Made by a program: the position numbers and the translations under genes. The notes under the pieces were generated by a model, which was not told the DNA's origin, made no database searches, and saw only the letters and a list, made by a program, of their open reading frames with translations. A stretch of DNA of 64,000 bases from Youxingia wuxianensis (GTDB lineage Bacteria; Bacillota; Clostridia; Oscillospirales; Ruminococcaceae), in assembly GCF_014385085.1 (NCBI RefSeq), contig NZ_JACRTD010000001.1, positions 124,001 through 188,000 of the forward strand, read 5' to 3'. Below are positions 25,523 through 32,954 of the stretch, one piece after another. The number at the start of each line of letters is the position of its first letter. Position 1 is the stretch's first letter.

Positions 25523-27160
25523 TTAATTAAAATATGGGGTAGGATCGACATATTGATCGTTATATCGGAGTTCAAAATGACAGTGGTTTCCCGTAGCAAG
25601 TCCAGTTTTCCCCACTGTGGCGATGACCTCTCCTTGCGCTGGCGTGTCATCCACTGAAACCAGCAGTTCTTTGCAGTGACCGTAAACGGTGCGAATACCA
25701 TTGCCATGGTCCAGGATGACACAGTTGCCGTAGCCGGTGGTAAAATCGCTGTAAATGACGGTGCCATCCGCGGCGGCTGTGATATCTGTTCCTTCCGGCG
25801 CTATAATATCCGTTCCGGAATGGCCTGGATAAGCGTTTACCTGCGCGGATACATGGCCGGATACTGGTATCAGTAAGGAAATATCCAATTTCTCGCCGTC
25901 ATAAAGTTCGATTGGGGGCGTTTCCGGGGAAGGCTGGGCTTCAGGTTCAGAAAAATAAGCTTTGACCACGCCCCCTGCCAAAAGCTGACTGCCCGCTGCC
26001 GGTTCCTGTGAAATCGCTACCGTAACTCCTCCGGCGGAAGTTTCAGAATAATTCAGCTTTAATCCCAAATCGCTTAAAACTTTTTGTGCCTCTGCCAAAG
26101 AAATCCCGGTAAGGTCTGGAACAGAAACATAAGCTTGATCCACAAGGGACGGATTATCAGGCTTTGAAGACTGGAGAGAAATAGCACTAGACAGGGATGC
26201 GCCTACAAAAGTGATCAAAACGATAGTGCAAATTCCACCAGCTAAAATAATTTTTTTGGTCTTTTTAAAATCCATAATCAAATGTAACCTCCGTATCAAG
26301 TCCTGTTTCCCCAAACTGAAAGAAGAGGAAACAGAAGGCGTTTTTACTTTGGTTTCCTGCAAAACGTTAAGGATTGCTTTGCCGTAATCTTTGCGCTGGA
26401 GGGGGTCCATAGTTTTTACCAAGGCCTCGTCACATGACAGCTCGCACAGCCGGTTAATCTGTCCGGCGGCAACGTAAGCCAAGGGGTTAAACCAATGAAA
26501 CCCGTTCACTAGAAGGGCCGCCAGCTTATATATCAGATCACAGCGGGAATAGTGAGTTAATTCATGCAGAAATACCATCGTGAACTCTTCCGGGGACAAA
26601 GAGGCTTTGGGCAGGATAATCTTTGGAAACAAAATACCTATAAGCATAGGCGTACCTACCTTATCACTGTAGTAAAGAGGAATTTTACGCTTGATATGCT
26701 TGGTTTGTTTGACTTGCTCAAAAATAGCTAAGATTTGAGAATCATCGAAACAACGGCGGTTTTTTCGCAGCTGATAGCAAAAACGGGCCCAGCTCCAGAA
26801 CTTATATCCGAAAAATAGAAAGACTCCTGCCAGCCAAAGAAAGGCAGTCAGCTGTCTGCCATCGATCACCGGGCGCACAGAGCAAGACAAGGGAACTTCC
26901 ATTAGTTCCTGCATCTGCATTATAATAGGCGGAAGGGCCTCCGATACAGGAGAGCCGGTTGTTTTATTCCACCATAACAGCGCCTCTACAGGCAAAGAAA
27001 AGGGGATGGCAAAGATGACAAGAGGCACCGACCAAAGATAATAATGCCAGGTATTGCTGAACATTTTCCGGGTGAGGGGGAGTAAGAGCAAGATTACAAA
27101 TACAACGCCTGCTCCGGAAAAGGATAAAGGAAGCAAGTGCTCAAAAAAGAATAATTTCAT
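25523..27160 (-). CDS. Membrane M56 metalloprotease fused to PASTA and M23 peptidase domains
   Basis: The 545-residue protein starts like BlaR1/MecR1: hydrophobic segments at about 5-30, 38-58 and 104-125, then a cytoplasmic zinc protease with HELTH (199-203) and the downstream Glu in LCELSCDEA (about 239-246), and a last membrane helix (about 303-325). In place of the penicillin-binding sensor domain it carries outside the cell a PASTA domain (about 345-405) and an M23/LytM endopeptidase domain with all motifs: HSGTD (His447, Asp451), YGH (His495) and NHCHFE (His526, His528). It should sense peptidoglycan, and perhaps cut it, and relay by cleaving the BlaI-type repressor encoded 4 nt upstream. 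The architecture is inferred from sequence; I know of no characterised example. Confidence 0.88.
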   Translation of the reverse strand: MKLFFFEHLLPLSFSGAGVVFVILLLLPLTRKMFSNTWHYYLWSVPLVIFAIPFSLPVEALLWWNKTTGSPVSEALPPIIMQMQELMEVPLSCSVRPVIDGRQLTAFLWLAGVFLFFGYKFWSWARFCYQLRKNRRCFDDSQILAIFEQVKQTKHIKRKIPLYYSDKVGTPMLIGILFPKIILPKASLSPEEFTMVFLHELTHYSRCDLIYKLAALLVNGFHWFNPLAYVAAGQINRLCELSCDEALVKTMDPLQRKDYGKAILNVLQETKVKTPSVSSSFSLGKQDLIRRLHLIMDFKKTKKIILAGGICTIVLITFVGASLSSAISLQSSKPDNPSLVDQAYVSVPDLTGISLAEAQKVLSDLGLKLNYSETSAGGVTVAISQEPAAGSQLLAGGVVKAYFSEPEAQPSPETPPIELYDGEKLDISLLIPVSGHVSAQVNAYPGHSGTDIIAPEGTDITAAADGTVIYSDFTTGYGNCVILDHGNGIRTVYGHCKELLVSVDDTPAQGEVIATVGKTGLATGNHCHFELRYNDQYVDPTPYFN

Positions 27161-27164
27161 AGGA

Positions 27165-27536
27165 TTACCTCTTATCCAGCCAATGTTTTAACTCTTCAAT
27201 GTCCTCGGGGGTAATATCATTTAAATCATAAAGGGTAGCGATAAAGCTTTGGACAGAACCGCCATGAATATTTTCCAAAAAGGATTGGGTTTCTTGTTTA
27301 CGATATTCCTCTTGAGTTACCGCTACCTGATAATAATTTGCCGCGCCCTTTTTTACAACCTTAAGCATGCCTTTTTCTGTCAGACGAGAAAGAAAAGTGG
27401 AAATTGTCTGACTTTTCCAGCCTTTACTCTCAGAGAATACTTTTAAAAGTTCGCTGGAAGTTACAGGATGCGGGGAGCGCCATATTACCTTCATTACTGC
27501 CATTTCAGAATCCGAAAGAGATTGAAATTTTGCCAT
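27165..27536 (-). CDS. BlaI/MecI-family repressor
   Basis: The 123-residue winged-helix repressor has the family signature LSDSEMAVMKVIWRSPHPVTSSELLKVF, TISTFLSRLTEKGMLKVVKKG, and the C-terminal dimer helices (ITPEDIEELKHWLDKR). BlaI proteins bind TACA-N3-TGTA palindromes as dimers and are inactivated by proteolysis triggered by the membrane partner. ATG 27536 is chosen because AGGAGGT lies 10 nt upstream; GTG 27548 falls inside that site. Two perfect operators cover its promoter, so it is autoregulated. A third site lies in the murC promoter. Confidence 0.93.
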   Translation of the reverse strand: MAKFQSLSDSEMAVMKVIWRSPHPVTSSELLKVFSESKGWKSQTISTFLSRLTEKGMLKVVKKGAANYYQVAVTQEEYRKQETQSFLENIHGGSVQSFIATLYDLNDITPEDIEELKHWLDKR

Positions 27537-27557
27537 AGGAATGTGCACCTCCTATCA

Positions 27558-27576
27558 TTACTACATCGTGTAGTAA
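27558..27576. promoter_or_regulatory. BlaI-type operator 1
   Basis: TTACTACATCGTGTAGTAA is a perfect inverted repeat of 8-bp arms with a 3-nt centre and the TACA-N3-TGTA core. It lies just after the -10 box of the repressor operon, near the transcription start. Confidence 0.9.
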
Positions 27577-27580
27577 TAAC

Positions 27581-27609
27581 AATATACTACATTATGTAGT
27601 ATGTGTCAA
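27581..27609 (-). promoter_or_regulatory. Promoter of the BlaI/M56-PASTA-M23 operon
   Basis: On the minus strand a consensus TTGACA (27609-27604) and TATATT (27586-27581) are separated by 17 nt. Operator 2 fills the spacer and operator 1 lies directly downstream. Confidence 0.85.
27584..27602. promoter_or_regulatory. BlaI-type operator 2
   Basis: ATACTACATTATGTAGTAT is a perfect inverted repeat with 8-bp arms and a 3-nt centre. Its centre lies 26 bp from that of operator 1. Fifteen bases of it (TACATTATGTAGTAT) recur exactly in the murC promoter. Confidence 0.9.
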
Positions 27610-27693
27610 CCCCTGGTATTTAAAAAAGATGGAAATTTTTTTAAAATTATGGTAAACTGTTCAAAGCACAAACACAGTAAGGGGGACAAAAAT

Positions 27694-29463
27694 TTGAGCA
27701 AAAAAAAGCTGCCTTTATTCTTTGACGGAGCCTTTGGCACTTACTATTTAAGCCGTACTAGCGATGAGGCACCTTGTGAATTTGCTAATTTAAATCACCC
27801 GGAATGCGTACGGGCGATTCATAAAGAATATATCGCCGCGGGGTGCGATGCAATTAAAACGAATACGTTCGGTGCGAATTATTTGCTGTGCGATGACACG
27901 CATATGATAGATCAGGTTATTCAGGCTGGGTATGAGATTGCTTGTGATGCGGTGCGGGGCACGGATATACAGGTGTTTGCTGATATTGGCTATATCCGCA
28001 CGGACAACGATGATGTGGAACAGGAATATCTTCGTATTGTCAGAAAGTTTATTTCCCTGGGCGCTGAAAATTTTTTGTTTGAGACCTTAGGTGAGTATAC
28101 TCCTATTATAAAAGCAATCGCTGAAATAAAGCGCAGACTGCCGGAGGCGTTTGTCATTGTATCCTTTGCCGTTTCCCAGGATGGATACTCTAAACGGGGA
28201 TATTATTATAAAGACCTGTTAGCTCAAAGCGCGGAAAATAAGGATATCGACGCTATAGGGCTTAACTGTGTGTGTGGTCCCAGCCACCTTTGCAATCTGA
28301 TGAAGCAAGTTGGCGCGACAATAAAAATTTTGTCCGCGATGCCTAATGCCGGATATCCATCTTCCATTAACGGGAGGGTGGTATTTGAAAGTAACGCCCA
28401 GTATTTTGCAGGAAAACTAGTGGAGATGTATGCCTGCGGAGTGGATATTGTAGGCGGTTGCTGCGGCACCACACCTGAACATCTCCGGCTTGCGATCCAA
28501 CAGATCAAACAAAGCGGTTTACGGCAGTCTCCGGCCGCCGGAGCCGCTTTAAAAAGCGGCGGGCAGCCTTTGGCTGCAGTGCCGGCCGCAAAGACGGCCG
28601 GCGCCGGCGGCCCCGCGTCTTCCCGCAAACTGATTGCGGTGGAGCTGGACCCTCCGGCAGACTATGATTGCGGCTGGCTGCTCCAGGCGGCCGAGCAGCT
28701 GAAGTTTTACGATGCGGATATGATTACTCTTGCAGATTCTCCTCTTTCCCGGGTGCGGGCGGATAGTATTATGACCGCTGCCAGAGTTAAGCGGGAAATA
28801 GGGATAGATGTTTTGCCGCATCTTTCCTGTCGGGATAAAAACCATATCGCTATCAAAGCGGGGCTGTTGGGGGCTGCTTTTGAAGGAATCAATAAGGTGC
28901 TGGTAGTTACCGGAGATCCGCTGATGCAGGTAGATCAACGGAAAACCGCCGGAGTATTTACTTTTAATTCCTTTGATTTGATCGCTTATATCAATAGTAT
29001 GAACTCACAAGTATTTGTCGATTCTCCCTTTACGATTGGCGGCGCGTTAAATATAAACGCAAAAAATTTTTCTTCGGAGCTTGCCCGCGCCAAAAAGAAA
29101 ATTGACCGGGGAGCTTCTATTTTACTAACCCAACCGATTTTCAGCAGACAGGCGGTGGACAATTACCTTTTAGCGAAGGAAACGCTGAGCTGCTCCATTT
29201 TAGCGGGAATATTACCAGTAGCTGGTTATAAAAACGCCCTGTTTTTAATTAACGAGGTATCTGGAATAGAAATTCCTTCTCATATTTTAGATCAGTTAAA
29301 GGAAAAATCGCCGGAAGAGACCCGGAAGATTTCTTTGGAGTTCAGCATGGGATTTATCGATCAGGTATATGAGAAGGCGGATGGTTTTTATATTATGACA
29401 CCTTTAAAAAAGGTGGAAATTGTGACCAGTATAATTAATGTGTTAAGGAGAAGAGAGCAATGA
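27694..29463 (+). CDS. Bifunctional homocysteine S-methyltransferase / methylenetetrahydrofolate reductase (YitJ-like)
   Basis: The 589-residue protein joins an N-terminal zinc-dependent homocysteine methyltransferase (about 1-280; GAFGTYY start, Cys ligands in GLNCVCG and GGCCGTT) to a C-terminal FAD-dependent methylene-THF reductase (about 315-589; VELDPP start, HLSCRDKN, VLVVTGDP). The two parts are joined by an Ala/Gly/Pro-rich linker encoded by a train of DNA hairpins. It makes 5-methyl-THF and supplies the homocysteine-activating module for methionine synthesis, as in B. subtilis YitJ. The start is TTG 27694, with AAGGGGG 8 nt upstream. It overlaps the next gene by 4 nt. No SAM riboswitch or T-box fits the short leader. 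Confidence 0.9.
   Translation: MSKKKLPLFFDGAFGTYYLSRTSDEAPCEFANLNHPECVRAIHKEYIAAGCDAIKTNTFGANYLLCDDTHMIDQVIQAGYEIACDAVRGTDIQVFADIGYIRTDNDDVEQEYLRIVRKFISLGAENFLFETLGEYTPIIKAIAEIKRRLPEAFVIVSFAVSQDGYSKRGYYYKDLLAQSAENKDIDAIGLNCVCGPSHLCNLMKQVGATIKILSAMPNAGYPSSINGRVVFESNAQYFAGKLVEMYACGVDIVGGCCGTTPEHLRLAIQQIKQSGLRQSPAAGAALKSGGQPLAAVPAAKTAGAGGPASSRKLIAVELDPPADYDCGWLLQAAEQLKFYDADMITLADSPLSRVRADSIMTAARVKREIGIDVLPHLSCRDKNHIAIKAGLLGAAFEGINKVLVVTGDPLMQVDQRKTAGVFTFNSFDLIAYINSMNSQVFVDSPFTIGGALNINAKNFSSELARAKKKIDRGASILLTQPIFSRQAVDNYLLAKETLSCSILAGILPVAGYKNALFLINEVSGIEIPSHILDQLKEKSPEETRKISLEFSMGFIDQVYEKADGFYIMTPLKKVEIVTSIINVLRRREQ
28529..28602 (+). repeat. Train of four short hairpins inside coding sequence
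   Basis: Four perfect hairpins lie almost end to end in the linker-coding DNA: CTCCGG-CCG-CCGGAG (28529-28543), GCCGCTTT-AA-AAAGCGGC (28543-28560), GCAGCC-TTT-GGCTGC (28563-28577) and GCCGGCCG-6 nt-CGGCCGGC (28581-28602). The local GC content is far above the surroundings. It resembles the hairpin units at 32357-32850 in design, though not in sequence. Confidence 0.75.
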
Positions 29464-30257
29464 TTATTATAGGGGAAAAGCTCAACAGTTCTATTCCGCG
29501 GACGATGAAGGCGCTGGAAAATCATAATGAAGGGTATATAAAGGAACTGATAAAAAAGCAGGATGCTTGCGGGGCCGACTTTTTAGATATCAACACTGCA
29601 ATGTGTGCGGATAAAGAATTGGAAAATATGCTGTGGCTGATTCATCTGGTAAAAGAAAACTGCGATTGTGGAATTATGCTGGATTCTACCGACACACAGG
29701 TCATCGCTAAAGCGCTGCCCGCAGCTTCTACCCGAGAAGTAATCATCAATTCCACCACGATTACCAGCCGCTTCGACCAGATAATTCCCTTGGCGAAAGA
29801 ATATAACGCCGCCGTTGTCGGGCTTCCTATTGATGATGAGGGAATGCCTCATACTCTGGAGGAAAAGTTGGAGAAGCTGGACAAATTAGCAAACAAGCTT
29901 CGGGAAAACGATATTGCGGACGATAAGATTTACTTGGACGTATTAGTGGAAACCTTGGCTACCAATGGAAAAAGTGCCCGGGACACTCTGGAGGCTATCC
30001 GGTATATTAGTAAAAAATACCCTGAAATGAATACTACCTGCGGATTAAGTAATATTTCCTTTGGACTTCCAAAACGAGGATATATTAATACAGCGTTTCT
30101 TGCAGCCGCAGTAGAGGCGGGGCTAAAAAGCGCAATCATCAATATTGCCAGCGAATCCGTACAGAACACCCTTTACGCGTCACTGGCAGTCGCTGGGCAG
30201 GACGATTACTGCATGAATTACATTACTTATATTCGAAGTCAGGAAGAAGAGGGATAA
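29460..30257 (+). CDS. Pterin-binding methyltetrahydrofolate methyltransferase module
   Basis: This is a 265-residue TIM-barrel protein of the DHPS-like pterin-binding family, close to methyl-THF:corrinoid methyltransferases (AcsE/MtgA) and to the folate module of MetH. Features are the IIIGEKLNSSIPRT start, GADFLDINTAMCADKELENM with the conserved Asn, ILDSTDTQ-like DSTDTQVI, and GLSNISFGLPKRG. It would move the methyl group of methyl-THF to a corrinoid protein. With the upstream fused enzyme it gives the homocysteine, MTHFR and folate modules of a split methionine synthase; the corrinoid module must be encoded elsewhere. It overlaps the upstream gene by 4 nt. Confidence 0.88.
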   Translation: MIIIGEKLNSSIPRTMKALENHNEGYIKELIKKQDACGADFLDINTAMCADKELENMLWLIHLVKENCDCGIMLDSTDTQVIAKALPAASTREVIINSTTITSRFDQIIPLAKEYNAAVVGLPIDDEGMPHTLEEKLEKLDKLANKLRENDIADDKIYLDVLVETLATNGKSARDTLEAIRYISKKYPEMNTTCGLSNISFGLPKRGYINTAFLAAAVEAGLKSAIINIASESVQNTLYASLAVAGQDDYCMNYITYIRSQEEEG

Positions 30258-30260
30258 ATT

Positions 30261-30638
30261 TTGATCAAATTTGACCATTTTAATTTTAACGTTAAAAATA
30301 TGGAAAAAAGCCTTGCCTTCTATAAGGAGGCGTTAAATCTTCATCCGATGCGGGAAAAAGATGCTTCAGACGGTTCTTACAAAATTGTCTACTTGGGAGA
30401 TGGAATCAGCGGGTTTTATCTGGAACTTACCTGGCTGCGAGATCATCCTGGAGCATATGATCTGGGGGAAAAAGAATTTCATCTGGCGTTTCGTACGGAT
30501 GATTTTGAAAATACTTATGAACGCCATAAAAAGATGGGGATTATTTGTTATGAAAATCCTAAAATGGGGGTTTATTTCATTGAAGACCCGGATGGATACT
30601 GGTTGGAGATCGTGCGGCTGAAAAAGCAGGAGGAGTAA
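30261..30638 (+). CDS. VOC/glyoxalase-family protein
   Basis: The 125 residues form two beta-alpha-beta-beta-beta modules of the vicinal oxygen chelate superfamily. Metal-ligand candidates are His6 (FDHFNFNV), Glu in FYLELTW, His in FHLAFRT and the terminal Glu in DGYWLEIVR, the pattern of lactoylglutathione lyases (glyoxalase I). It could detoxify methylglyoxal, but VOC proteins are diverse. The start is TTG, 3 nt after the preceding stop, so it is co-transcribed with the methyl-transfer genes. Confidence 0.82.
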   Translation: MIKFDHFNFNVKNMEKSLAFYKEALNLHPMREKDASDGSYKIVYLGDGISGFYLELTWLRDHPGAYDLGEKEFHLAFRTDDFENTYERHKKMGIICYENPKMGVYFIEDPDGYWLEIVRLKKQEE

Positions 30639-30642
30639 ATAT

Positions 30643-31071
30643 ATGATTGAGCGTCTGAAGGAAGAGCAAATTGACGCTGTTATGGAAATTTGGCTTTCTG
30701 CCAATATACAGGCCCATGATTTTATTAATAAATCTTATTGGCTGTCTAATTATCAAAAGGTAAAAGAGGAATTCCTCCCCGTCAGTGAAACTTATGTTTT
30801 TGTACAAGAGGGCCAGGTTAGAGGATTTATTAGTATTTTGAATGGCGACTATATCGGCGGATTGTTTGTAGCGCCTTTTTGCCAGCGGCAGGGAATAGGG
30901 AGTAAATTATTAGCGTATTGCCAACGAAACTATCCCTTGCTTATGCTGGGAGTGTACGCCCAAAATAAACAGGCGGTTAATTTTTATACAAAAAGCGGCT
31001 TTATAAAGCTGAAAAAACAAGCTGAGGAAGATACCGGCTGTACTGAATATCTCATGAGCTGGAAAAAATAA
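30643..31071 (+). CDS. GNAT-family N-acetyltransferase
   Basis: The 142-residue protein shows the acetyl-CoA-binding motif GLFVAPFCQRQGIGSKLLAYC (about 73-93) and the late VYAQNKQAVNFYTKSGF motif. It looks like the YjaB-type group, with the start MIERLKEEQIDAVMEIWLSANIQAHDFI. The acceptor substrate is unknown. It lies 4 nt after the VOC gene in the same operon. Confidence 0.87.
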   Translation: MIERLKEEQIDAVMEIWLSANIQAHDFINKSYWLSNYQKVKEEFLPVSETYVFVQEGQVRGFISILNGDYIGGLFVAPFCQRQGIGSKLLAYCQRNYPLLMLGVYAQNKQAVNFYTKSGFIKLKKQAEEDTGCTEYLMSWKK

Positions 31072-31088
31072 AGTAGGAGGAATAAGTT

Positions 31089-31508
31089 ATGTTTTACAAA
31101 AAATTTGGAGATGACATTGTTATTCGGCTGGAAATAGGGGAGGATGTAGTAACCAGTGTCGCCAAGGTGTGCGATGCGGAAAAGGTGAAATTAGGCTCGG
31201 TGACCGGTCTTGGAGCTGTGGATCATGTGGTAGTAGGGCTTTATAAGGTAGCTGAAAAAAAATACTACTCTAATACTTTTGATGGAGAAATGGAAATGTC
31301 TTCTCTTGTGGGAAATGTTACTACAAAAGAAGGAAACACCTATTTGCATTTTCACGCTACCTTTGCCGGTGCGGACGGAAAGGTGATCGGCGGTCACCTC
31401 AACGAGGCCAAGGTAAGCGCTACAGCAGAAATCTTTCTTCATATCATCCACGGCGAGGTGGATCGAATTGTAGACGATCATACTGGTTTGAATGTAATTA
31501 AGATGTAA
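31089..31508 (+). CDS. PPC/DUF296-domain protein
   Basis: The 139 residues match the PPC (DUF296) fold. Features are GSVTGLGAVDHVVVGLY, YLHFHATFAGADGKVIGGHLNEAKVSATAEIFLH with the conserved His cluster that binds metal in bacterial trimers, and a closing hydrophobic strand. In plants this domain sits in AT-hook DNA-binding proteins. Free-standing bacterial forms are trimeric and of unknown function. It is the last gene of the five-gene run that starts at 27694, with AGTAGGAGG upstream and a strong terminator behind. Confidence 0.88.
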   Translation: MFYKKFGDDIVIRLEIGEDVVTSVAKVCDAEKVKLGSVTGLGAVDHVVVGLYKVAEKKYYSNTFDGEMEMSSLVGNVTTKEGNTYLHFHATFAGADGKVIGGHLNEAKVSATAEIFLHIIHGEVDRIVDDHTGLNVIKM

Positions 31509-31531
31509 AAAAGGCGGTATCCTTTTTCATC

Positions 31532-31574
31532 AAAAAGATGGGCCATCAGCTTACTGCTGATGGCCCATCTTTTT
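31532..31574. terminator. Bidirectional terminator
   Basis: A perfect 19-bp stem around a TTACT loop, with an A-run on one side and a T-run on the other, separates two convergent genes. Confidence 0.9.
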
Positions 31575-31581
31575 TTATTTT

Positions 31582-32337
31582 TTATTTATTTTTGGTCATA
31601 ATTGCCGCGGCAAATGCATATTTTACCCCATCTTTTTTTACATAGTAGACTCCTACGCCAATATTTTCAATCTCAGGCTTACAGATCAACTCGTAATGAG
31701 AAGGGCTGTTTTTCCATTCCATAAACCACCAATGAGGATCCGTGTGATAAGATAGTCCAGGATCGTTATATTCCAGCGATGCCAGATTTTCTCCGGCCGC
31801 GGCATAGCTCACAGGAATCTCATCCCGCAGCACGGTCTGCCAAGGGTCTCCGTTAGGACGAGTATGGTCAAAATAGTTATTTTTATAAAGCTCTCTTACC
31901 CGGATACGGGCGGCAGAACGAAGATTAACGTCATAGGTAAGCTGGCCCAGCCCAAGGGAAGCCCTTTCCGCATTGATTTCGTCGATGATTCCCTGCTCTA
32001 CCCGGCTTAAAAAATTATCTCCGGTGATTATGGGAATATCTTCTTGAGATTGGGATACTTCTGGTTGGGACGGGGCTTGACTGGAGGGAGCCTCTTCCGG
32101 TTCAGAAGAAGATGATGAAGCTGCGGGAGTACTTTGCTCCTCAGGAGTTGTTTGAGGCAAGGACTCCTGGGATGAAGAGGATTCTGCAGCAGCATCAGCT
32201 TGTGAGAGAAACGCTTCCAAAAAAGAAGAGGGGGAAGAAGGAGAAACTATATCCATAGGTTCCTCCTCGTTGAAAAAACCAGAAACGGCAAAAGCGGCCG
32301 CTAAAAATAATATTAGGATTTTATTCAAGAAGATCAC
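31582..32337 (-). CDS. Secreted CAP/SCP-domain protein with Ser/Glu/Pro linker
   Basis: The 251-residue protein has an N-terminal signal or anchor helix (about 5-20) and a disordered linker rich in Ser, Glu, Pro and Gln (about 28-105). Then comes a CAP domain (about 112-250) with DEINAERASLGLGQLTYDVNLRSAARIRVREL, FDHTRPNGDPW, AAGENLA and the late HYELICKPEIENIGVGVYY. Bacterial CAP proteins of the YkwD type are exported; their role is unclear, and spore coat or cell-wall association has been noted. The start appears to be GTG 32337 with a weak site. It reads away from the hairpin repeats that lie right upstream. Confidence 0.85.
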   Translation of the reverse strand: MIFLNKILILFLAAAFAVSGFFNEEEPMDIVSPSSPSSFLEAFLSQADAAAESSSSQESLPQTTPEEQSTPAASSSSSEPEEAPSSQAPSQPEVSQSQEDIPIITGDNFLSRVEQGIIDEINAERASLGLGQLTYDVNLRSAARIRVRELYKNNYFDHTRPNGDPWQTVLRDEIPVSYAAAGENLASLEYNDPGLSYHTDPHWWFMEWKNSPSHYELICKPEIENIGVGVYYVKKDGVKYAFAAAIMTKNK

Positions 32338-32356
32338 AGCTTTCTTAAATAATTTT

Positions 32357-32850
32357 TATAGCCGCGCCATGGCAAATAGAAGATTAGCCCCCGCCGTTGG
32401 CGGCAAAACGCTGTGCGTTTTGGGGCGCAGGCTGCAAAAGGGATACTATGGTTTCGTAAAAGACGAAGCCATACCCGGACGAAGTCCGGGAGAAAAACGA
32501 TGTTTTGCTGTTATTTTTTATAGCCGCGCCATGGCAAATAGAAGATTAGCCCCCGCCGTTGGCGGCAAAACGCTGTGCGTTTTGGGGCGCAGGCTGCAAA
32601 AGGGATACTATGGTTTCGTAAAAGACGAAACCATACCCGGACGAAGTCCGGGAGCAAAACGATGTTTTGCTGTTATTTTTTTATAGTCGCGCCATGGCAA
32701 ATAGAAGATTTGCCCCCCGCCGTTGGCGGCAAAACGCTGTGCGTTTTGGGGCGCAGGCTGCAAAAGGGATATTATGGTTTCGTAAAAGACGAAACCATGC
32801 CCGGACGAAGTCCGGGAGCAAAACGATGTTTTGCTATTATTTTTTTATAG
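32357..32850. repeat. Three tandem ~163-bp copies of a multi-hairpin repeat
   Basis: Three near-identical units start at 32361, 32523 and 32686 (periods 162, 163 and 164 bp). Each begins with a TATAG(C/T)CGCGCCATGGC string, and a cut fourth copy begins at 32846. Each unit holds five perfect or near-perfect hairpins, for example in unit 2: CCGCC-GTT-GGCGG (32553-32565), AAAACGC-TGT-GCGTTTT (32567-32583), ATGGTTTCGT-5 nt-ACGAAACCAT (32610-32634), CCCGGAC-GAA-GTCCGGG (32636-32652) and GCAAAAC-GAT-GTTTTGC (32654-32670). Open frames run through the units only because stops are rare; they lack ribosome binding sites. Confidence 0.92.
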
Positions 32851-32899
32851 CATATCATACTTTTATCTTAAGTTCAAAACATAAAGTGTAAACAAATTG

Positions 32900-32932
32900 A
32901 AAAAGCTTCCGGCACTTGGCCGAAAGCTTTTT
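32900..32932 (-). terminator. Terminator of the alcohol dehydrogenase gene
   Basis: A 14-bp near-perfect stem (AAAAAGCTTTCGGC on the minus strand) with a short loop and flanking A/T runs lies 23 nt after the dehydrogenase stop. Confidence 0.8.
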
Positions 32933-32954
32933 TCAAAGGAGAGAAATGTATCGA

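Noticed and set aside
27604..27693. SAM riboswitch or Met T-box before the methionine genes
   Set aside because: The leader has only about 90 nt, without the conserved stems of either element.
32357..32850. CRISPR array
   Set aside because: The units are about 163 bp, identical over the whole length, with no unique spacers and no cas genes in the window.
32270..32891. Three overlapping plus-strand frames of 74-138 residues with a repeated RAMANRRLAP-type sequence
   Set aside because: They are the translation of the ~163-bp hairpin repeat. They have no ribosome binding site, and the frame changes with the 163- and 164-bp periods, so no constant protein is kept.
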